Positions 41,041 through 50,563 are shown, numbered from the stretch's first letter. The stretch: 64,000 bases of DNA from G958296245 sp965262055 (GCA_965262055.1 CBDHEI010000002.1:3162001-3226000), one strand, 5' to 3'. The notes: a model not told the origin generated them from the letters alone. Program-made: numbers and translations.

Positions 41041-42342
41041 ATGGTATCCACGCCTACCGCACCAAGCAGCTTCCATATCTGGACTATCGGCTGCCAGATG
41101 AACAAGGCCGACTCCGAGCGCCTGGAAAGTGCGCTGGGCCAGTTGGGGCTTGGGGAAACCACAGTCGCTGCGGACGCCGACGTCATCGTGCTCAATAGCT
41201 GCGTGGTGAGGCAGAGCGCCGAGGACAAGGTGGCCGGCATGCTGGGGTCGTTGAAGCACCTCAAGCGGCGCGACCCGGAAAAGGTTATCGCGCTGATGGG
41301 GTGCATGGTGGGGCCGAAGACGGACGCGCTGTCCACGCGCTTCCCGCAGGTCGACGTATTCATGCGCCCGCAGCAGTACGAGCCGCTGTTCGACCTTCTC
41401 AGCGACCGCATGGGCGTGGACGTAGAGGGGTGCATCGGGCCGCTGACTGCCCGGGCCGCCGTTACGGCGTACATACCCATCATCCACGGCTGCGACAAGT
41501 TCTGCACATTCTGCATCATCCCGTACCGTCGGGGTAGGGAGGTCAGCAGGCCCGTCGCGGACATCGTCCGCGAGGCCGAGCTGCTGGCGATGCGCGGGGT
41601 CAGGGAGGTGACGCTGCTGGGCCAGAACGTCGACTCCTACGGCCACGATCTGGCGGGGACGGTCGATCTGGGCGACCTGCTGGCGACCGTCAACGGCGTC
41701 GAGGGTCTGGAGCGCGTGCGCTTCCTGACGTCGCATCCGAACGACATGAGCGACCACATCATCGACCAGGTGGCCGAGCTCGACAAGGTGTGCGAGCACA
41801 TCAACCTGCCGTTCCAGGCTGGCGACGACGAGGTCCTGCGCCGGATGAGGCGGGGCTACACCGCCGGCGACTACAGGACGCTGATAGACAAGATCCGCGA
41901 CAGGATACCCAACGTGTCGCTCAGCACAGACCTGATAGTCGGCTTCTGCGGGGAGACGGACTTGCAGTTCGAGCGGACACTCGACATGCTGCGCGACGTC
42001 AGGTTCGACAAAGTACACTCCGCCGCCTACTCGACGAGGGAGGGTACGATCGCGGCCCGCAAGCTGGTGGACGACGTGCCCGACGAAGATAAGAAGGCCA
42101 GGCTGAAGGCCATAGAGAGCCTGCAGGAGCAGGTGCTGACCGAGATCAACGCCGGCCTACAGGGAACAAGAGTCGACGTCCTGGTAGAGGGCACGAGGCG
42201 CGGGAAGGCCCAGGGCCGCAACCGGAACGACAAGATAGTCTACGTGGCGGGAGCCGAAGACCGTATCGGAGAGGTCGTCACCGCGACGGTCGAGGAAACG
42301 AGCCCATGGTCGCTGCAGGCCCGATTAGAGGCGGCGGCGTAG
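41041..42342 (+). CDS. miaB: tRNA-2-methylthio-N6-dimethylallyladenosine synthase MiaB
   Basis: Radical SAM methylthiotransferase acting on i6A37 of tRNAs. The N-terminal UPF0004 domain has IGCQMNKADSE, LNSCVVRQSAEDK and ALMGCMVG; the SAM cluster is GCDKFCTFCIIPYRRG; a C-terminal TRAM domain covers about the last 65 residues. Thus both 4Fe-4S clusters are complete. No clear ribosome site lies before the ATG. It may be cotranscribed from the tRNA promoter and is followed by nadA and nadC. Confidence 0.94.
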   Translation: MVSTPTAPSSFHIWTIGCQMNKADSERLESALGQLGLGETTVAADADVIVLNSCVVRQSAEDKVAGMLGSLKHLKRRDPEKVIALMGCMVGPKTDALSTRFPQVDVFMRPQQYEPLFDLLSDRMGVDVEGCIGPLTARAAVTAYIPIIHGCDKFCTFCIIPYRRGREVSRPVADIVREAELLAMRGVREVTLLGQNVDSYGHDLAGTVDLGDLLATVNGVEGLERVRFLTSHPNDMSDHIIDQVAELDKVCEHINLPFQAGDDEVLRRMRRGYTAGDYRTLIDKIRDRIPNVSLSTDLIVGFCGETDLQFERTLDMLRDVRFDKVHSAAYSTREGTIAARKLVDDVPDEDKKARLKAIESLQEQVLTEINAGLQGTRVDVLVEGTRRGKAQGRNRNDKIVYVAGAEDRIGEVVTATVEETSPWSLQARLEAAA

Positions 42343-42359
42343 GCATTAAGAGAGGCGAA

Positions 42360-43562
42360 TTGGTAACCACACTGCGAAAGCCAACCATCCCAATCACCGA
42401 GATAGAGCAGTCAGCCTTTTGCCAGCCGGAGGACGAGCTCAAGTCGAAGACGCTGGCTGAGGAGTTCGACGCCAGCGTGCGCTGGCAGAAGCTGCCCACC
42501 GAGTACCTGAAGAAGACGCCGGAGGAGCTTGAAGCCCGTATAGCCGAGGCGAGGGCCAAGCTGGGCTCCAGGCTCGTCATCCTGGGACACCACTACCAGC
42601 GCAACGAGGTCATCAGGTTCGCCGACCTGCGGGGCGACTCTTTCAAGCTGTCGCAGTACGCCGCCTCTCAGCGGGACGCCGAGTACATAGTGTTCTGCGG
42701 CGTGCACTTCATGGCGGAGACGGCGGACGTGCTCAGCGCTCCGTCCCAAAAGGTGGTGCTGCCGAACCTGACAGCCGGCTGCTCCATGGCCGACATGGCC
42801 CACATCGACGACGTGCTCGACTGCTGGGACGACCTTCACGGCCTATTCGGGGACAGTGTAATTCCCATCACCTACATGAACTCCACGGCGGCCATAAAGG
42901 CGCTGTGCGGCCGCAACAACGGCATCGTGTGCACCTCCACCAACGCGACGGCGACCTTCAGGTGGGCTTTCGAGCGCGGGGAGAAGGTGCTGTTCCTGCC
43001 CGACCAGCACTTGGGCAGGAACACCGGTGTGAAGCTCGGCGTCGGCCTGGACGAAATGGTCGTGTGGAACCCGTTCAAGCCCATGGGGGGCCACACCGAG
43101 GAGGAGCTGAGCCGGGCGAAGATCATACTCTGGCAAGGCCACTGCTCCGTCCACACCAGGTTCAAGGTCTCCCAGATAGAGGAGGCCCGAAGGCGCTACC
43201 CCGACGTGACCGTAGTGGTACATCCCGAGTGCTTCAGGGAGGTGGTCGAGGCCGCCGATATGGACGGCTCCACCGAGTACATAATCAGGGTCGTCAGCGA
43301 GGCGCCACCCGGCAGCGTCTGGGCTATTGGCACCGAGATCAGCCTCGTACACCGGCTCGCCCAGGAGAACCCGGACAAGACGGTCTTCTGCTTGGACTCG
43401 GTCGTCTGCCCATGCTCGACCATGTACCGCATCCATCCGGCGTACGTGTCGTGGGTGCTCGACGGACTGAACGAGGGGGTCGTAGTCAACCGCATCGAGG
43501 TGGAGGGGCAGACGAGGGCCGAGGCGCGGGTGGCTCTGGACCGCATGCTTTCCGTGGCTTAG
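42360..43562 (+). CDS. nadA: Quinolinate synthase A
   Basis: Condenses iminoaspartate with dihydroxyacetone phosphate in NAD synthesis. About 400 residues, with ILGHHYQRNEVIRFADLRGDS, CGVHFMAETADVLSAPSQKVVLPN, AGCSMADM, VVVHPECFREV and CLDSVVCPCSTMYRI; the three cluster cysteines fall in CSMAD, HPEC and CPC. A TTG after GAGAGG, downstream of the miaB stop, is taken as start; an ATG inside miaB is the alternative. The N-terminal 60 residues are an extension over many homologues. Confidence 0.93.
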   Translation: MVTTLRKPTIPITEIEQSAFCQPEDELKSKTLAEEFDASVRWQKLPTEYLKKTPEELEARIAEARAKLGSRLVILGHHYQRNEVIRFADLRGDSFKLSQYAASQRDAEYIVFCGVHFMAETADVLSAPSQKVVLPNLTAGCSMADMAHIDDVLDCWDDLHGLFGDSVIPITYMNSTAAIKALCGRNNGIVCTSTNATATFRWAFERGEKVLFLPDQHLGRNTGVKLGVGLDEMVVWNPFKPMGGHTEEELSRAKIILWQGHCSVHTRFKVSQIEEARRRYPDVTVVVHPECFREVVEAADMDGSTEYIIRVVSEAPPGSVWAIGTEISLVHRLAQENPDKTVFCLDSVVCPCSTMYRIHPAYVSWVLDGLNEGVVVNRIEVEGQTRAEARVALDRMLSVA

Positions 43563-43563
43563 G

Positions 43564-44424
43564 GTGCCTGCTGTTCTCCCGACTCACGCCGAGATAGAGG
43601 CGCTGGTCGACCGCGCCCTATCCGAGGACCTGTCCGCGGGAGACCTGACGACCAACGCCGTCATACCGCCCGACCTACACGGGAAGGCGGTCATCATGTC
43701 CAAAGCGACGGGAGTCGTGGCCGGGCTGCCGGTTGCGCTTCTCGTCTTCAACCGCCTCGATCCCGGTGTGCAGACACGTTCCCTCATGAGAGACGGCGAC
43801 CGCGTCGAGCCCGAGAGCTTCGTTGCGGAGGTGGAGGGTCCAGTTGCCTCCATCCTGAAGGCGGAGCGGACGGCGCTGAACTTCCTACAGCGTCTGAGCG
43901 GGATCGCCACCGAGGCGAGCCTGTACGCAGCCGCGGTGGAGGGACATCCCGCGCGGGTTCTGGACACCAGGAAGACCACGCCGGGACTGCGCGCCCTGGA
44001 GAAGTACTCAGTAGCCGTGGGCGGAGGGCGGAACCACCGCCACAACCTCGGTGACGGCATTTTGATTAAGGACAACCATCTGGAGGCCGCGCGCCGCATG
44101 GGGTACGGCATCGCGCATGCCGTCGAGTCGGCGCGAGCGTCCGCCCCTCACACCGTCAAGGTGGAGATCGAGGTAGAGGACCTGGGGCAGGTCAGGGAGG
44201 CGCTCGACGCCGGGGCGGACATCCTGCTCCTGGACAATATGGGCCTTGATGATATGAGGGCGGCTGTGGAGATGGCCCGGGGGCGGGCCGTCATCGAGGC
44301 GTCAGGCGGGATCACGCTGGACAACGTCCGCGATGTGGCCGCAACAGGTGTGGACTTCATATCGGTGGGTGCGCTGACGCACTCTCCACGCGCTCTAGAC
44401 ATGAGCCTGGAGTTGGTGGGGTAG
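43564..44424 (+). CDS. nadC: Nicotinate-nucleotide pyrophosphorylase (carboxylating)
   Basis: Converts quinolinate to nicotinate mononucleotide. The 286-residue protein has EDLSAGDLTTNAVIP, ERTALNFLQRLSGIAT, DTRKTTPGLRALEKYSVAVGGGRNHR, ILIKDNHLEA, VEIEVEDLGQVREAL and EASGGITLDNV. The GTG start lies one base after the nadA stop, so they are coupled. nadB is not in the window. Confidence 0.96.
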   Translation: MPAVLPTHAEIEALVDRALSEDLSAGDLTTNAVIPPDLHGKAVIMSKATGVVAGLPVALLVFNRLDPGVQTRSLMRDGDRVEPESFVAEVEGPVASILKAERTALNFLQRLSGIATEASLYAAAVEGHPARVLDTRKTTPGLRALEKYSVAVGGGRNHRHNLGDGILIKDNHLEAARRMGYGIAHAVESARASAPHTVKVEIEVEDLGQVREALDAGADILLLDNMGLDDMRAAVEMARGRAVIEASGGITLDNVRDVAATGVDFISVGALTHSPRALDMSLELVG

Positions 44425-44435
44425 GGCGGCCGAGA

Positions 44436-44674
44436 TCAACCTGCATCCAAGAACAGCTTGACCAGAATTCCTACGTTTCCGGCTACCAGCGCTGCCCCAA
44501 GCCGAACAGCGGGAATATTACACGGTCGAGCCGTTGCTCCATGCTGGCCAACCGTTGGTCAACGCTTCTAACCCGTTGCCCAACGGTTCCCAGCCGCTGG
44601 TCAACGACACCTACTCGACCTTCTAGCTGCCCAAGGCCGCGGGCGACCTCTTCTGTGCCAGTTGAAGCAACCAT
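44436..44674 (-). pseudogene. Small coiled-coil plus membrane-helix protein, frameshifted
   Basis: The frame begins MVASTGTEEVARGLGQLEGR and has heptads of VDQRLGT, VGQRVRS, VDQRLAS, MEQRLDR, a coiled coil. It then reads VIFPLFGLG and soon stops, while the next frame continues AALVAGNVGILVKLFLDAG, a good membrane helix. One extra base in the CCCC run at 44495-44498 would join them into a protein of about 79 residues. Small proteins of this build are common; the frameshift may be real or a homopolymer error. Confidence 0.5.
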
Positions 44675-44691
44675 ATCCTACCCTAGAACCC

Positions 44692-45042
44692 TTAGAACCC
44701 TTGCCTCTTCGACCAGCCTTGATTCCGATGCGTCATACCCAACAATGGCAGTATACCGCTTGCCGTCCGTACGAGAGGTTTGGGTATACGGAATCCACCG
44801 ATATGGCTGTACGCCGCGCGGTGGTCGACACGTACTGCGTATGTCACCGCAGTTGGCCTCCGGCTCAGCAAGCGCCGCGTGGCTGTCGCGTCTCTTGCGT
44901 CGAGCTCATAGTCACCGGTCTCAACGTCGATGACTACGAATGTCCCCTTCTCCACCGGCCCAACTTGAGAAAGGACCCGTTCATGGTATATGGCTTCTCC
45001 CAAGGCTGTTATTTCCCCGGGTTCGTAAGCACGGCCTGCCAT
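44692..45042 (-). CDS. Small uncharacterised protein (FVVIDVETGDYELD type)
   Basis: A 116-residue protein starting MAGRAYEPGEITALGEAIYH, with GTFVVIDVETGDYELDARD and ATRRLLSRRPTAVTYAVRVDH. I recall similar small proteins in many bacteria, often paired with a retropepsin-like protease gene, but none is next to it here. The C-terminal 30 residues do not look conserved and may follow a frameshift or truncation. The ATG follows AGGAGGAGG. Confidence 0.6.
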   Translation of the reverse strand: MAGRAYEPGEITALGEAIYHERVLSQVGPVEKGTFVVIDVETGDYELDARDATATRRLLSRRPTAVTYAVRVDHRAAYSHIGGFRIPKPLVRTASGILPLLGMTHRNQGWSKRQGF

Positions 45043-45171
45043 GGCGCCCTCCTCCTGACAATGGTGAAGCGTCTTGGCCACTATTTAAAGATACGCTCCA
45101 AGCTGCCCTATGGTCAATCAAGAGTGGGTGAGGCCGTTTAGCCCCGTATCCCGAGTGCGGGCTGCCCCCGT

Positions 45172-45200
45172 TTGCGGAACGTCCGGCGACTGAGTACAAT
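45172..45200 (+). promoter_or_regulatory. Promoter of the glnT-like/glxBCD cluster
   Basis: TTGCGG and TACAAT with an exact 17-base spacer, about 65 bases before the first gene. It is a good housekeeping-type match and the only one seen for the seven-gene run. Confidence 0.6.
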
Positions 45201-45263
45201 TCTCCACGAGTCGTGAGCAGAGTGGCTTCACGGCCGTATCCGGTCAGATCCGCAGGGTGAGCC

Positions 45264-46598
45264 ATGACCGCCGACAACCCCTCCATAAATGAGCTGGTGC
45301 GCGCGTGGGGAGAGCAGGGCGTGCGCTACGTGCGCTTCGAGCTCCCCGACCTCCACGGCACCAGCCGCTCGAAGATAGTGCCGCTGGCCCACGTGGAGGG
45401 GTTCGCCGCCAGCGGGCTGAACATGTACGGCGGCGCCGTCACGCTGGATACCGCATCTTCCGTGGTCGACGGCACCCTGTACAACGAGGAGGTCCTGTAC
45501 GCCGACCAGTTCCTCGTCCCGGACCCGGCGACGGCGGCCATCGTTCCATGGACCGAGTCCACGGCACGGCTTATCTGCGACGGCTACTGGGCCGACGGCA
45601 CCCCCCAACGCGCCGCGCCGCGGCAGGTCTTGGCGCGCCTGATGGAGCGGGCGCGCGAGATGGGGTACATGGTCAATGCAGGCCTGGAATACGAGTTCTA
45701 CGTGCTGGACGGCGAGACCGGCGAGCCCACATTCGGCGGCATCCACATCTTCAACAGCATAAGGAACACCTACATACCGGTCATCGAGCAGGTACTCGAC
45801 CAGATGTCGGAGGCGGGCATCGACATAATCACTGCCAACAGCGAGTACGGCCCCTCCCAGTTCGAGATAAACTACGCCCCCGCAATTGGGGTCGCCGCCG
45901 GAGACACGGGCTTCACGTTCAAGAACGGCGTCAAGGCGATAGCGCACCAGCTCGGCTACAACGCTACCTTCATGACCAAGCCGTTCGCCGACCAGTCGGC
46001 GAGCGGGTGCCATGTTCACGTGAGCTTGTTGGACAAGGACACGGGCGAGAACGTCTTTTTGGACGCCGAAGACTCGGATGGGCTGTCCGCCGTCTGCCGG
46101 CAGTTCATCAGGGGGATGCTGGACCACGCGGGCGCGAGCATGGCGCTGCTTGCCCCCTCTTTGAACTGCTACCACCGATTTGTGCCGCACCACTTCGCGC
46201 CCTCCAACGTGAGCTGGGGCGTCGAGGATCGGACGGCACTTGTGCGGGCGAAGAACCCGCGTGACGAGAATACCCACTTGGAGAACAGGCTCGGAACTGG
46301 CCTCTCGAACCCCTACCTCGCCTTGGCTGCGGTCGTGGCCGGGGGACTGCTGGGGCTGGAGGCCGGCGTGCCCGCGGCCCCTCCTGGTGAGGGAACGGCG
46401 GAGAGCCGGCCGGAGCATGCGGCGCTTCCTGGCAGCCTTTCAGAGGCGCTGGACGCCCTGGAGACAGACGGCGCCTTCTCCGAGCTGCTCGGCGGCGAGT
46501 TCGTCGAGGCGTACTGCACGATGAAGCGTTACGAGGTGCAGCGCTTCAGAGAGCACGTCACGGACTGGGAGCGCACCGAATACCTGGAGGTGTACTAG
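45264..46598 (+). CDS. Glutamine synthetase family ligase (GlnT/GMAS-like)
   Basis: A 444-residue GS-fold enzyme that joins glutamate to an amine using ATP. The beta-grasp domain has VRYVRFELPDLHGTSRSKIV; catalytic motifs are GLEYEFYVLD, YGPSQFEINYAP, TKPFADQSASGCHVH and THLENRLGTGLSNPYLALAA. It departs from housekeeping GlnA in several motifs and resembles GlnT or gamma-glutamylmethylamide synthetase. Its place before glxBCD-like genes supports an amine-ligating role that makes a gamma-glutamyl amide. The amine is not known. Confidence 0.85.
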   Translation: MTADNPSINELVRAWGEQGVRYVRFELPDLHGTSRSKIVPLAHVEGFAASGLNMYGGAVTLDTASSVVDGTLYNEEVLYADQFLVPDPATAAIVPWTESTARLICDGYWADGTPQRAAPRQVLARLMERAREMGYMVNAGLEYEFYVLDGETGEPTFGGIHIFNSIRNTYIPVIEQVLDQMSEAGIDIITANSEYGPSQFEINYAPAIGVAAGDTGFTFKNGVKAIAHQLGYNATFMTKPFADQSASGCHVHVSLLDKDTGENVFLDAEDSDGLSAVCRQFIRGMLDHAGASMALLAPSLNCYHRFVPHHFAPSNVSWGVEDRTALVRAKNPRDENTHLENRLGTGLSNPYLALAAVVAGGLLGLEAGVPAAPPGEGTAESRPEHAALPGSLSEALDALETDGAFSELLGGEFVEAYCTMKRYEVQRFREHVTDWERTEYLEVY

Positions 46599-46600
46599 CT

Positions 46601-47611
46601 ATTAAGAGAATAGTAATAACCAAGCCGCTCGAGGCTGGCATCGACGAGACCGACGAGCCGAGGCCCGGCCCTGGGCAGGTGCTGGTGAAGACGTCCGTCA
46701 CCGGCATAAGCGCCGGCACGGAGATGGGCCTTTACAAGGGCACGAACGAGGCGCTGGTAAAGCGGCGCTGGGGCGAGAACTGGGTCTACCCCATGTACCC
46801 GGGCTACGAAGCAGTGGGAAGGGTGGTGGAGTGCGGCCCAGGCGCGGATCGGCTCAAGCCGGGCGACCGCATCATAAGCTACGGCGGTCATACCGAGTAC
46901 AACGTAGTCGACGAGGCGGGGGCAGTTAAGCTTCCGGACAACATCTCCGACCGCCAGGCCACGTTGTCGATCCTGGGCACCACGTCCCTCCACGGACTAC
47001 GCCGTGGCCGGGTAGAGTACGGCGACACCGTGGCCGTAGTCGGCATGGGCCAGATGGGCCAGATGGGCATTCAGCACGCCAGGTTGTCCGGGGCCGCCCG
47101 CACCATAGCTGTGGACAAGGACCCGTGGCGGCTCGACATGGCGAGGCGGCTGGGCACCGAGCACTGCATCAACCCTGACGACGGCGACCCTGTAGAGGCC
47201 ATCGCGCGCATCTCGGACGGAGGCGCTCACGTCGTGCTGGAGACCGCCGGCGTGGCGCCCGCCATACCACTTGCCATGGCCCTTGCCCGCGACGAGGGGC
47301 GAGTAGTGATCGTGGGCTGGCACCTGGAGTCCATCGACTTCGAGCCAGGCGAGGACTTTCTCTACAAGGAGCTGGAGCTATTGGCGTCGCGGGGCAGCGG
47401 CTATACGGACGTTTCGGAGACTGGCCCCAGGCGCTGGACAAACCCAAAGAACCGGGCCCTCGTAATAGACCTCATCTCGCGCGGCCTTATCCGCACCGAG
47501 GGGCTGGTCACTCACGTGCTGCCCTATACGGAGATCAGCCGCGCTTACGAGATCATCCGCACGAAGTCGGAGCCGTCCCTCCAGGTCGTGCTGACCTGGA
47601 ACGAGGCTTAG
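46601..47611 (+). CDS. Zinc-type alcohol dehydrogenase-like protein with ATT start
   Basis: A 336-residue medium-chain dehydrogenase/reductase. It has KPLEAGIDETDEPRPGPGQVLVKTSVTGIS, the catalytic-domain YPGYEAVGRVVECG, and the Rossmann motif VVGMGQMGQMGIQHARLSGA; the zinc-ligand Cys of ADHs is replaced (TGISAGTEMG), so it may be zinc-free. The N-terminus (KRIVITKP) has no ATG, GTG or TTG; GGAGG lies ten bases before an ATT codon, the best start. The next in-frame start would remove 26 conserved residues. It lies two bases after the GS-like gene. Confidence 0.87.
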   Translation: MKRIVITKPLEAGIDETDEPRPGPGQVLVKTSVTGISAGTEMGLYKGTNEALVKRRWGENWVYPMYPGYEAVGRVVECGPGADRLKPGDRIISYGGHTEYNVVDEAGAVKLPDNISDRQATLSILGTTSLHGLRRGRVEYGDTVAVVGMGQMGQMGIQHARLSGAARTIAVDKDPWRLDMARRLGTEHCINPDDGDPVEAIARISDGGAHVVLETAGVAPAIPLAMALARDEGRVVIVGWHLESIDFEPGEDFLYKELELLASRGSGYTDVSETGPRRWTNPKNRALVIDLISRGLIRTEGLVTHVLPYTEISRAYEIIRTKSEPSLQVVLTWNEA

Positions 47612-47625
47612 GAGGACTGCTGACC

Positions 47626-48555
47626 ATGTGCGGGATCGCGGGGATTCTCTTCAAGAACGGCAGTGAAGAAGGCCCGGTGGGGCAACATCTGCTCGCGATG
47701 GCGTCCACCCTTGGGAGTCGTGGTACCGATTCCACGGGAATGGCCATTACGCGCATGGGGCAGCCCGGCACGCTCGTCATGGTGGCCTACCTGGAGGGTC
47801 TCGCGACGTCCGACGCGGGTGTCCGGGACCGCGAGGTCATAGAGCGGGTAGGGGAAGTCGCGCCAGTGGAGGGTTTCCACCTAGCCGGTGAGTTGCTGCG
47901 CGTGGTCGTACGGGACGTCTCTGAAGAGGCGAGCATCGACCTGCTAGGCAGGATTACCCGCGCCGCCGAGTCCGTGGACGAGGTCAAGGTGTTCAGCATC
48001 GGGCGCGGCATGGAGATACTCAAGGACGTAGGCGTTGCCGAGCGACTGAACGAGGGTTACGCCGTGGGAGCGGCGTCGGGGACGCACGGGCTTGCCCATA
48101 CGCGTCTGGCTACGGAGAGCCGCGTGGACGTCTGCCACTCCCACCCGTTCTGGGCGCGCCCCTTTCCCGACATAGCGGTCGTTCACAATGGCCAGCTCAC
48201 CAACCACCACAAGCTGCGCCGGCAGTACGAGCGCCGCGGCTACGAGTTCCTGACCGAGAACGACTCCGAGGTGATAGCCGTCTACGTGGCCGATCGCCTG
48301 TCGCAGGGCGCCTCGCTGGCCGAAGCGCTCACCGACTCGGTGGACGTGCTGGACGGCACATTCACCTACCTGATATCGACCAAGGACTCGATCGGATACG
48401 CCAAGGACCGGTTCGCCACGAAGCCGCTGGTGGTGGCCGAGAACGACCGGTACGTGGCCATGGCGTCCGAGGAGATAGCCTTGCTCCCAGCCATAACCCC
48501 GGACTCCGTTGTCCACGAGCCCTCCGCCAGGGCGGTGAAGACTTGGTCGAGATAG
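47626..48555 (+). CDS. GlxB/MgsA-like class II glutamine amidotransferase
   Basis: A 309-residue Ntn-type amidotransferase. It starts MCGIAGILF, so Cys2 is the nucleophile after Met removal; THGLAHTRLATESRVDVCHSHPF and VVHNGQLTNHHKLRR are the substrate-loop motifs of the glutamate-synthase/PurF fold. Such proteins release ammonia or an amine from a gamma-glutamyl amide and pass it to the GltB-like partners. GGAGG precedes the ATG. Confidence 0.88.
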   Translation: MCGIAGILFKNGSEEGPVGQHLLAMASTLGSRGTDSTGMAITRMGQPGTLVMVAYLEGLATSDAGVRDREVIERVGEVAPVEGFHLAGELLRVVVRDVSEEASIDLLGRITRAAESVDEVKVFSIGRGMEILKDVGVAERLNEGYAVGAASGTHGLAHTRLATESRVDVCHSHPFWARPFPDIAVVHNGQLTNHHKLRRQYERRGYEFLTENDSEVIAVYVADRLSQGASLAEALTDSVDVLDGTFTYLISTKDSIGYAKDRFATKPLVVAENDRYVAMASEEIALLPAITPDSVVHEPSARAVKTWSR

Positions 48556-49235
48556 ACTGCGCCGGTCTCACCACCTCAGAGATAAACCGGAGCATCAAGG
48601 GCTCCCTCGGCCCGGAATCCTCCGTAAGAGTGCTGAACCCGGCATCGCGACACAACCTCGGCGTGGCCGTCAACGACGCGGGCAGCATATTCTTCGATGG
48701 GAGCGTCGGGTACTACTGCGCGGGCATGCTGAAGTACGCCAACGTCGAGGTGAACGGTAGCTGTGGCTGGTCTGTGGGTGAGGGAATGATGTCGGGGAGC
48801 GTCGTAGTACGCGGCAGCGCGAGCGCGGCAGCGGGCGCGGCCATACGCGGCGGCACGCTAATCGTCCACGGCAACGCGGGGCCCAGGACTGGCATCTCCC
48901 AGAAGGGCGGGACCATCGTCATAGGCGGCGACGTCGGCTACATGTCCGGGTTCATGATGCAGAAAGGCGTGTTCGTCATCTGCGGAGACACCGGGGAGGC
49001 CCTTGGAGACTCGCTGTACGAGGGCAGAATATACGTGGGCGGGCGTATCGAGCAGCTTGGCAACGATACCGTGGCCAAAGAGCCCGACGACGACGACGTG
49101 GCCATGCTAAAGGGACTGTTCGATCGATACAGGGTCGACGCCCCGGAACCCGAGGCCTTCACCAAGATAGAGTCTGGCAGGCGCCTGTACAACTTCGATA
49201 AGCAGGACATCGGCCTATGGAAGGCGGCGCTATGA
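48543..49235 (+). CDS. GlxC/MgsB-like GXGXG domain protein
   Basis: A 230-residue beta-helix protein with GXGXG repeats (GGTLIVHGNAGPRTG, GGTIVIGGDVGYMSG, GVFVICGDTGEALG). It corresponds to the C-terminal domain of glutamate synthase and is a structural part of the complex. The TTG start lies inside the end of glxB (13-base overlap). The next gene overlaps by four bases (ATGA), so the three are made in fixed ratio. Confidence 0.9.
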   Translation: MVEIDCAGLTTSEINRSIKGSLGPESSVRVLNPASRHNLGVAVNDAGSIFFDGSVGYYCAGMLKYANVEVNGSCGWSVGEGMMSGSVVVRGSASAAAGAAIRGGTLIVHGNAGPRTGISQKGGTIVIGGDVGYMSGFMMQKGVFVICGDTGEALGDSLYEGRIYVGGRIEQLGNDTVAKEPDDDDVAMLKGLFDRYRVDAPEPEAFTKIESGRRLYNFDKQDIGLWKAAL

Positions 49236-50563
49236 CCACCGACGGCGGCGACGGCGCCCGGCCACTGTTGCAGGAGAGCTACTTCTACAGCCGCGAGGTG
49301 ATAGAGGACATCCAGGCCAAGGCTGCCCTGGGCCGGTACCGGATTCGCGGCTTCGGGACGTTGCGCAAGCTGCCTGGGTTCGACGATCTGACCTTCGTAA
49401 CGTCGGGCCTCAGCCGCGTGCCGCTGGAGGGGTACCGGGAGAAGTGCAGCACCGAGACGGTGCTCGGCTCTAGGTACGCCTCCGAACCGATGCGGCTGGA
49501 AACGCCAATAACGATAACCGGGATGAGCTATGGCGCTCTTTCGCGCAACGCCAAGGTCGCCTTGGGTAAGGCGGCGACCCGCGTGGGCATATCGACCTGC
49601 ACCGGGGACGGCGGCATGCTGGAGGCGGAGCGCGAGGCGTCTCGCCTGCTCGTCTACCAGGTGCTGCCCAGCCGCTACGGTTTCGACCCCGACCACCTCC
49701 GCATGGCGGACGCGCTGGAGGTCGTGATCGGGCAGGGGGCGAAACCCGGCACGGGCGGCGTGCTGCTGGGTCAGAAGGTCTCCGAGGAGATCGCCAACCA
49801 GCGGGACCTACCTCCTGGGATCGATCAGCGCAGCCCGGTGCGGCACCCTGACTGGATGGGCGTCGACGACCTGATCATCAAGCTCGAGGAGCTCAGGGAG
49901 GCGACCGAGGGCCGCGTTCCCGTCTACGTCAAGGTGGGCGCCGGCAGGGTCACGGACGACGTGAAGCTGGCAGCCAAGGCTGGCGCGGACGTCGTCTTCG
50001 TGGACGGCATGGAGGCCGGCACTGGCGCATCCCCGGAGATGCAGCTCGACCATACGGGTATCCCCACCATGGCGGCCCTGGTGGAGGCCGTGGCTGCGCT
50101 TGAGGATATCGACCTGAAGGACGAGGTCCAGCTGATCATCGCAGGCGGCATACGCGGAGGCGCGGACATTGCGAAAGCCCTCGCCCTTGGCGCCGATGCC
50201 GTGGCCATAGGCACTGCGGCACTCATAGCGCTAAACTGCAACCGGCCCATATACGTCGAAGACTACCGCGCCCTCGGCGCCGAGCCGGGGAAGTGCCACC
50301 ATTGCCACACGGGCATGTGCCCCGTGGGGATCACGACGCAGGACCCCGACCTTATGGCGCGCCTCGACGTGGACGAAGCGGCCGACAGGGTTACACGCTA
50401 CCTGAACGCTCTCACCATGGAGGTGCAGCTCGTCGCCCGCGCCTGCGGCAAGTGGAACGTGCACGACCTGGAGCCCGAAGACCTGCGCGCGCTCACGATG
50501 GACGCCTCCTTCATAACCGGCATCCCCATGGTGGGCAGCAACAAGGTGCCGGCGGGCCAGTAG
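49232..50563 (+). CDS. GlxD/MgsC-like glutamate synthase FMN domain protein
   Basis: A 443-residue FMN-binding barrel of the GltB type. It has ITITGMSYGALSRNAKVALGKAATR, AKPGTGGVLLGQKVSEEIA, ADVVFVDGMEAGTGASPE and IIAGGIRGGADIAKALALGADAVAIGT. The 3Fe-4S cysteines are in CHHCHTGMCPVG. It carries out the amine transfer to 2-oxoglutarate or a related keto acid. With GlxB and GlxC it forms a split synthase as in N-methylglutamate synthase. Confidence 0.92.
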   Translation: MTTDGGDGARPLLQESYFYSREVIEDIQAKAALGRYRIRGFGTLRKLPGFDDLTFVTSGLSRVPLEGYREKCSTETVLGSRYASEPMRLETPITITGMSYGALSRNAKVALGKAATRVGISTCTGDGGMLEAEREASRLLVYQVLPSRYGFDPDHLRMADALEVVIGQGAKPGTGGVLLGQKVSEEIANQRDLPPGIDQRSPVRHPDWMGVDDLIIKLEELREATEGRVPVYVKVGAGRVTDDVKLAAKAGADVVFVDGMEAGTGASPEMQLDHTGIPTMAALVEAVAALEDIDLKDEVQLIIAGGIRGGADIAKALALGADAVAIGTAALIALNCNRPIYVEDYRALGAEPGKCHHCHTGMCPVGITTQDPDLMARLDVDEAADRVTRYLNALTMEVQLVARACGKWNVHDLEPEDLRALTMDASFITGIPMVGSNKVPAGQ

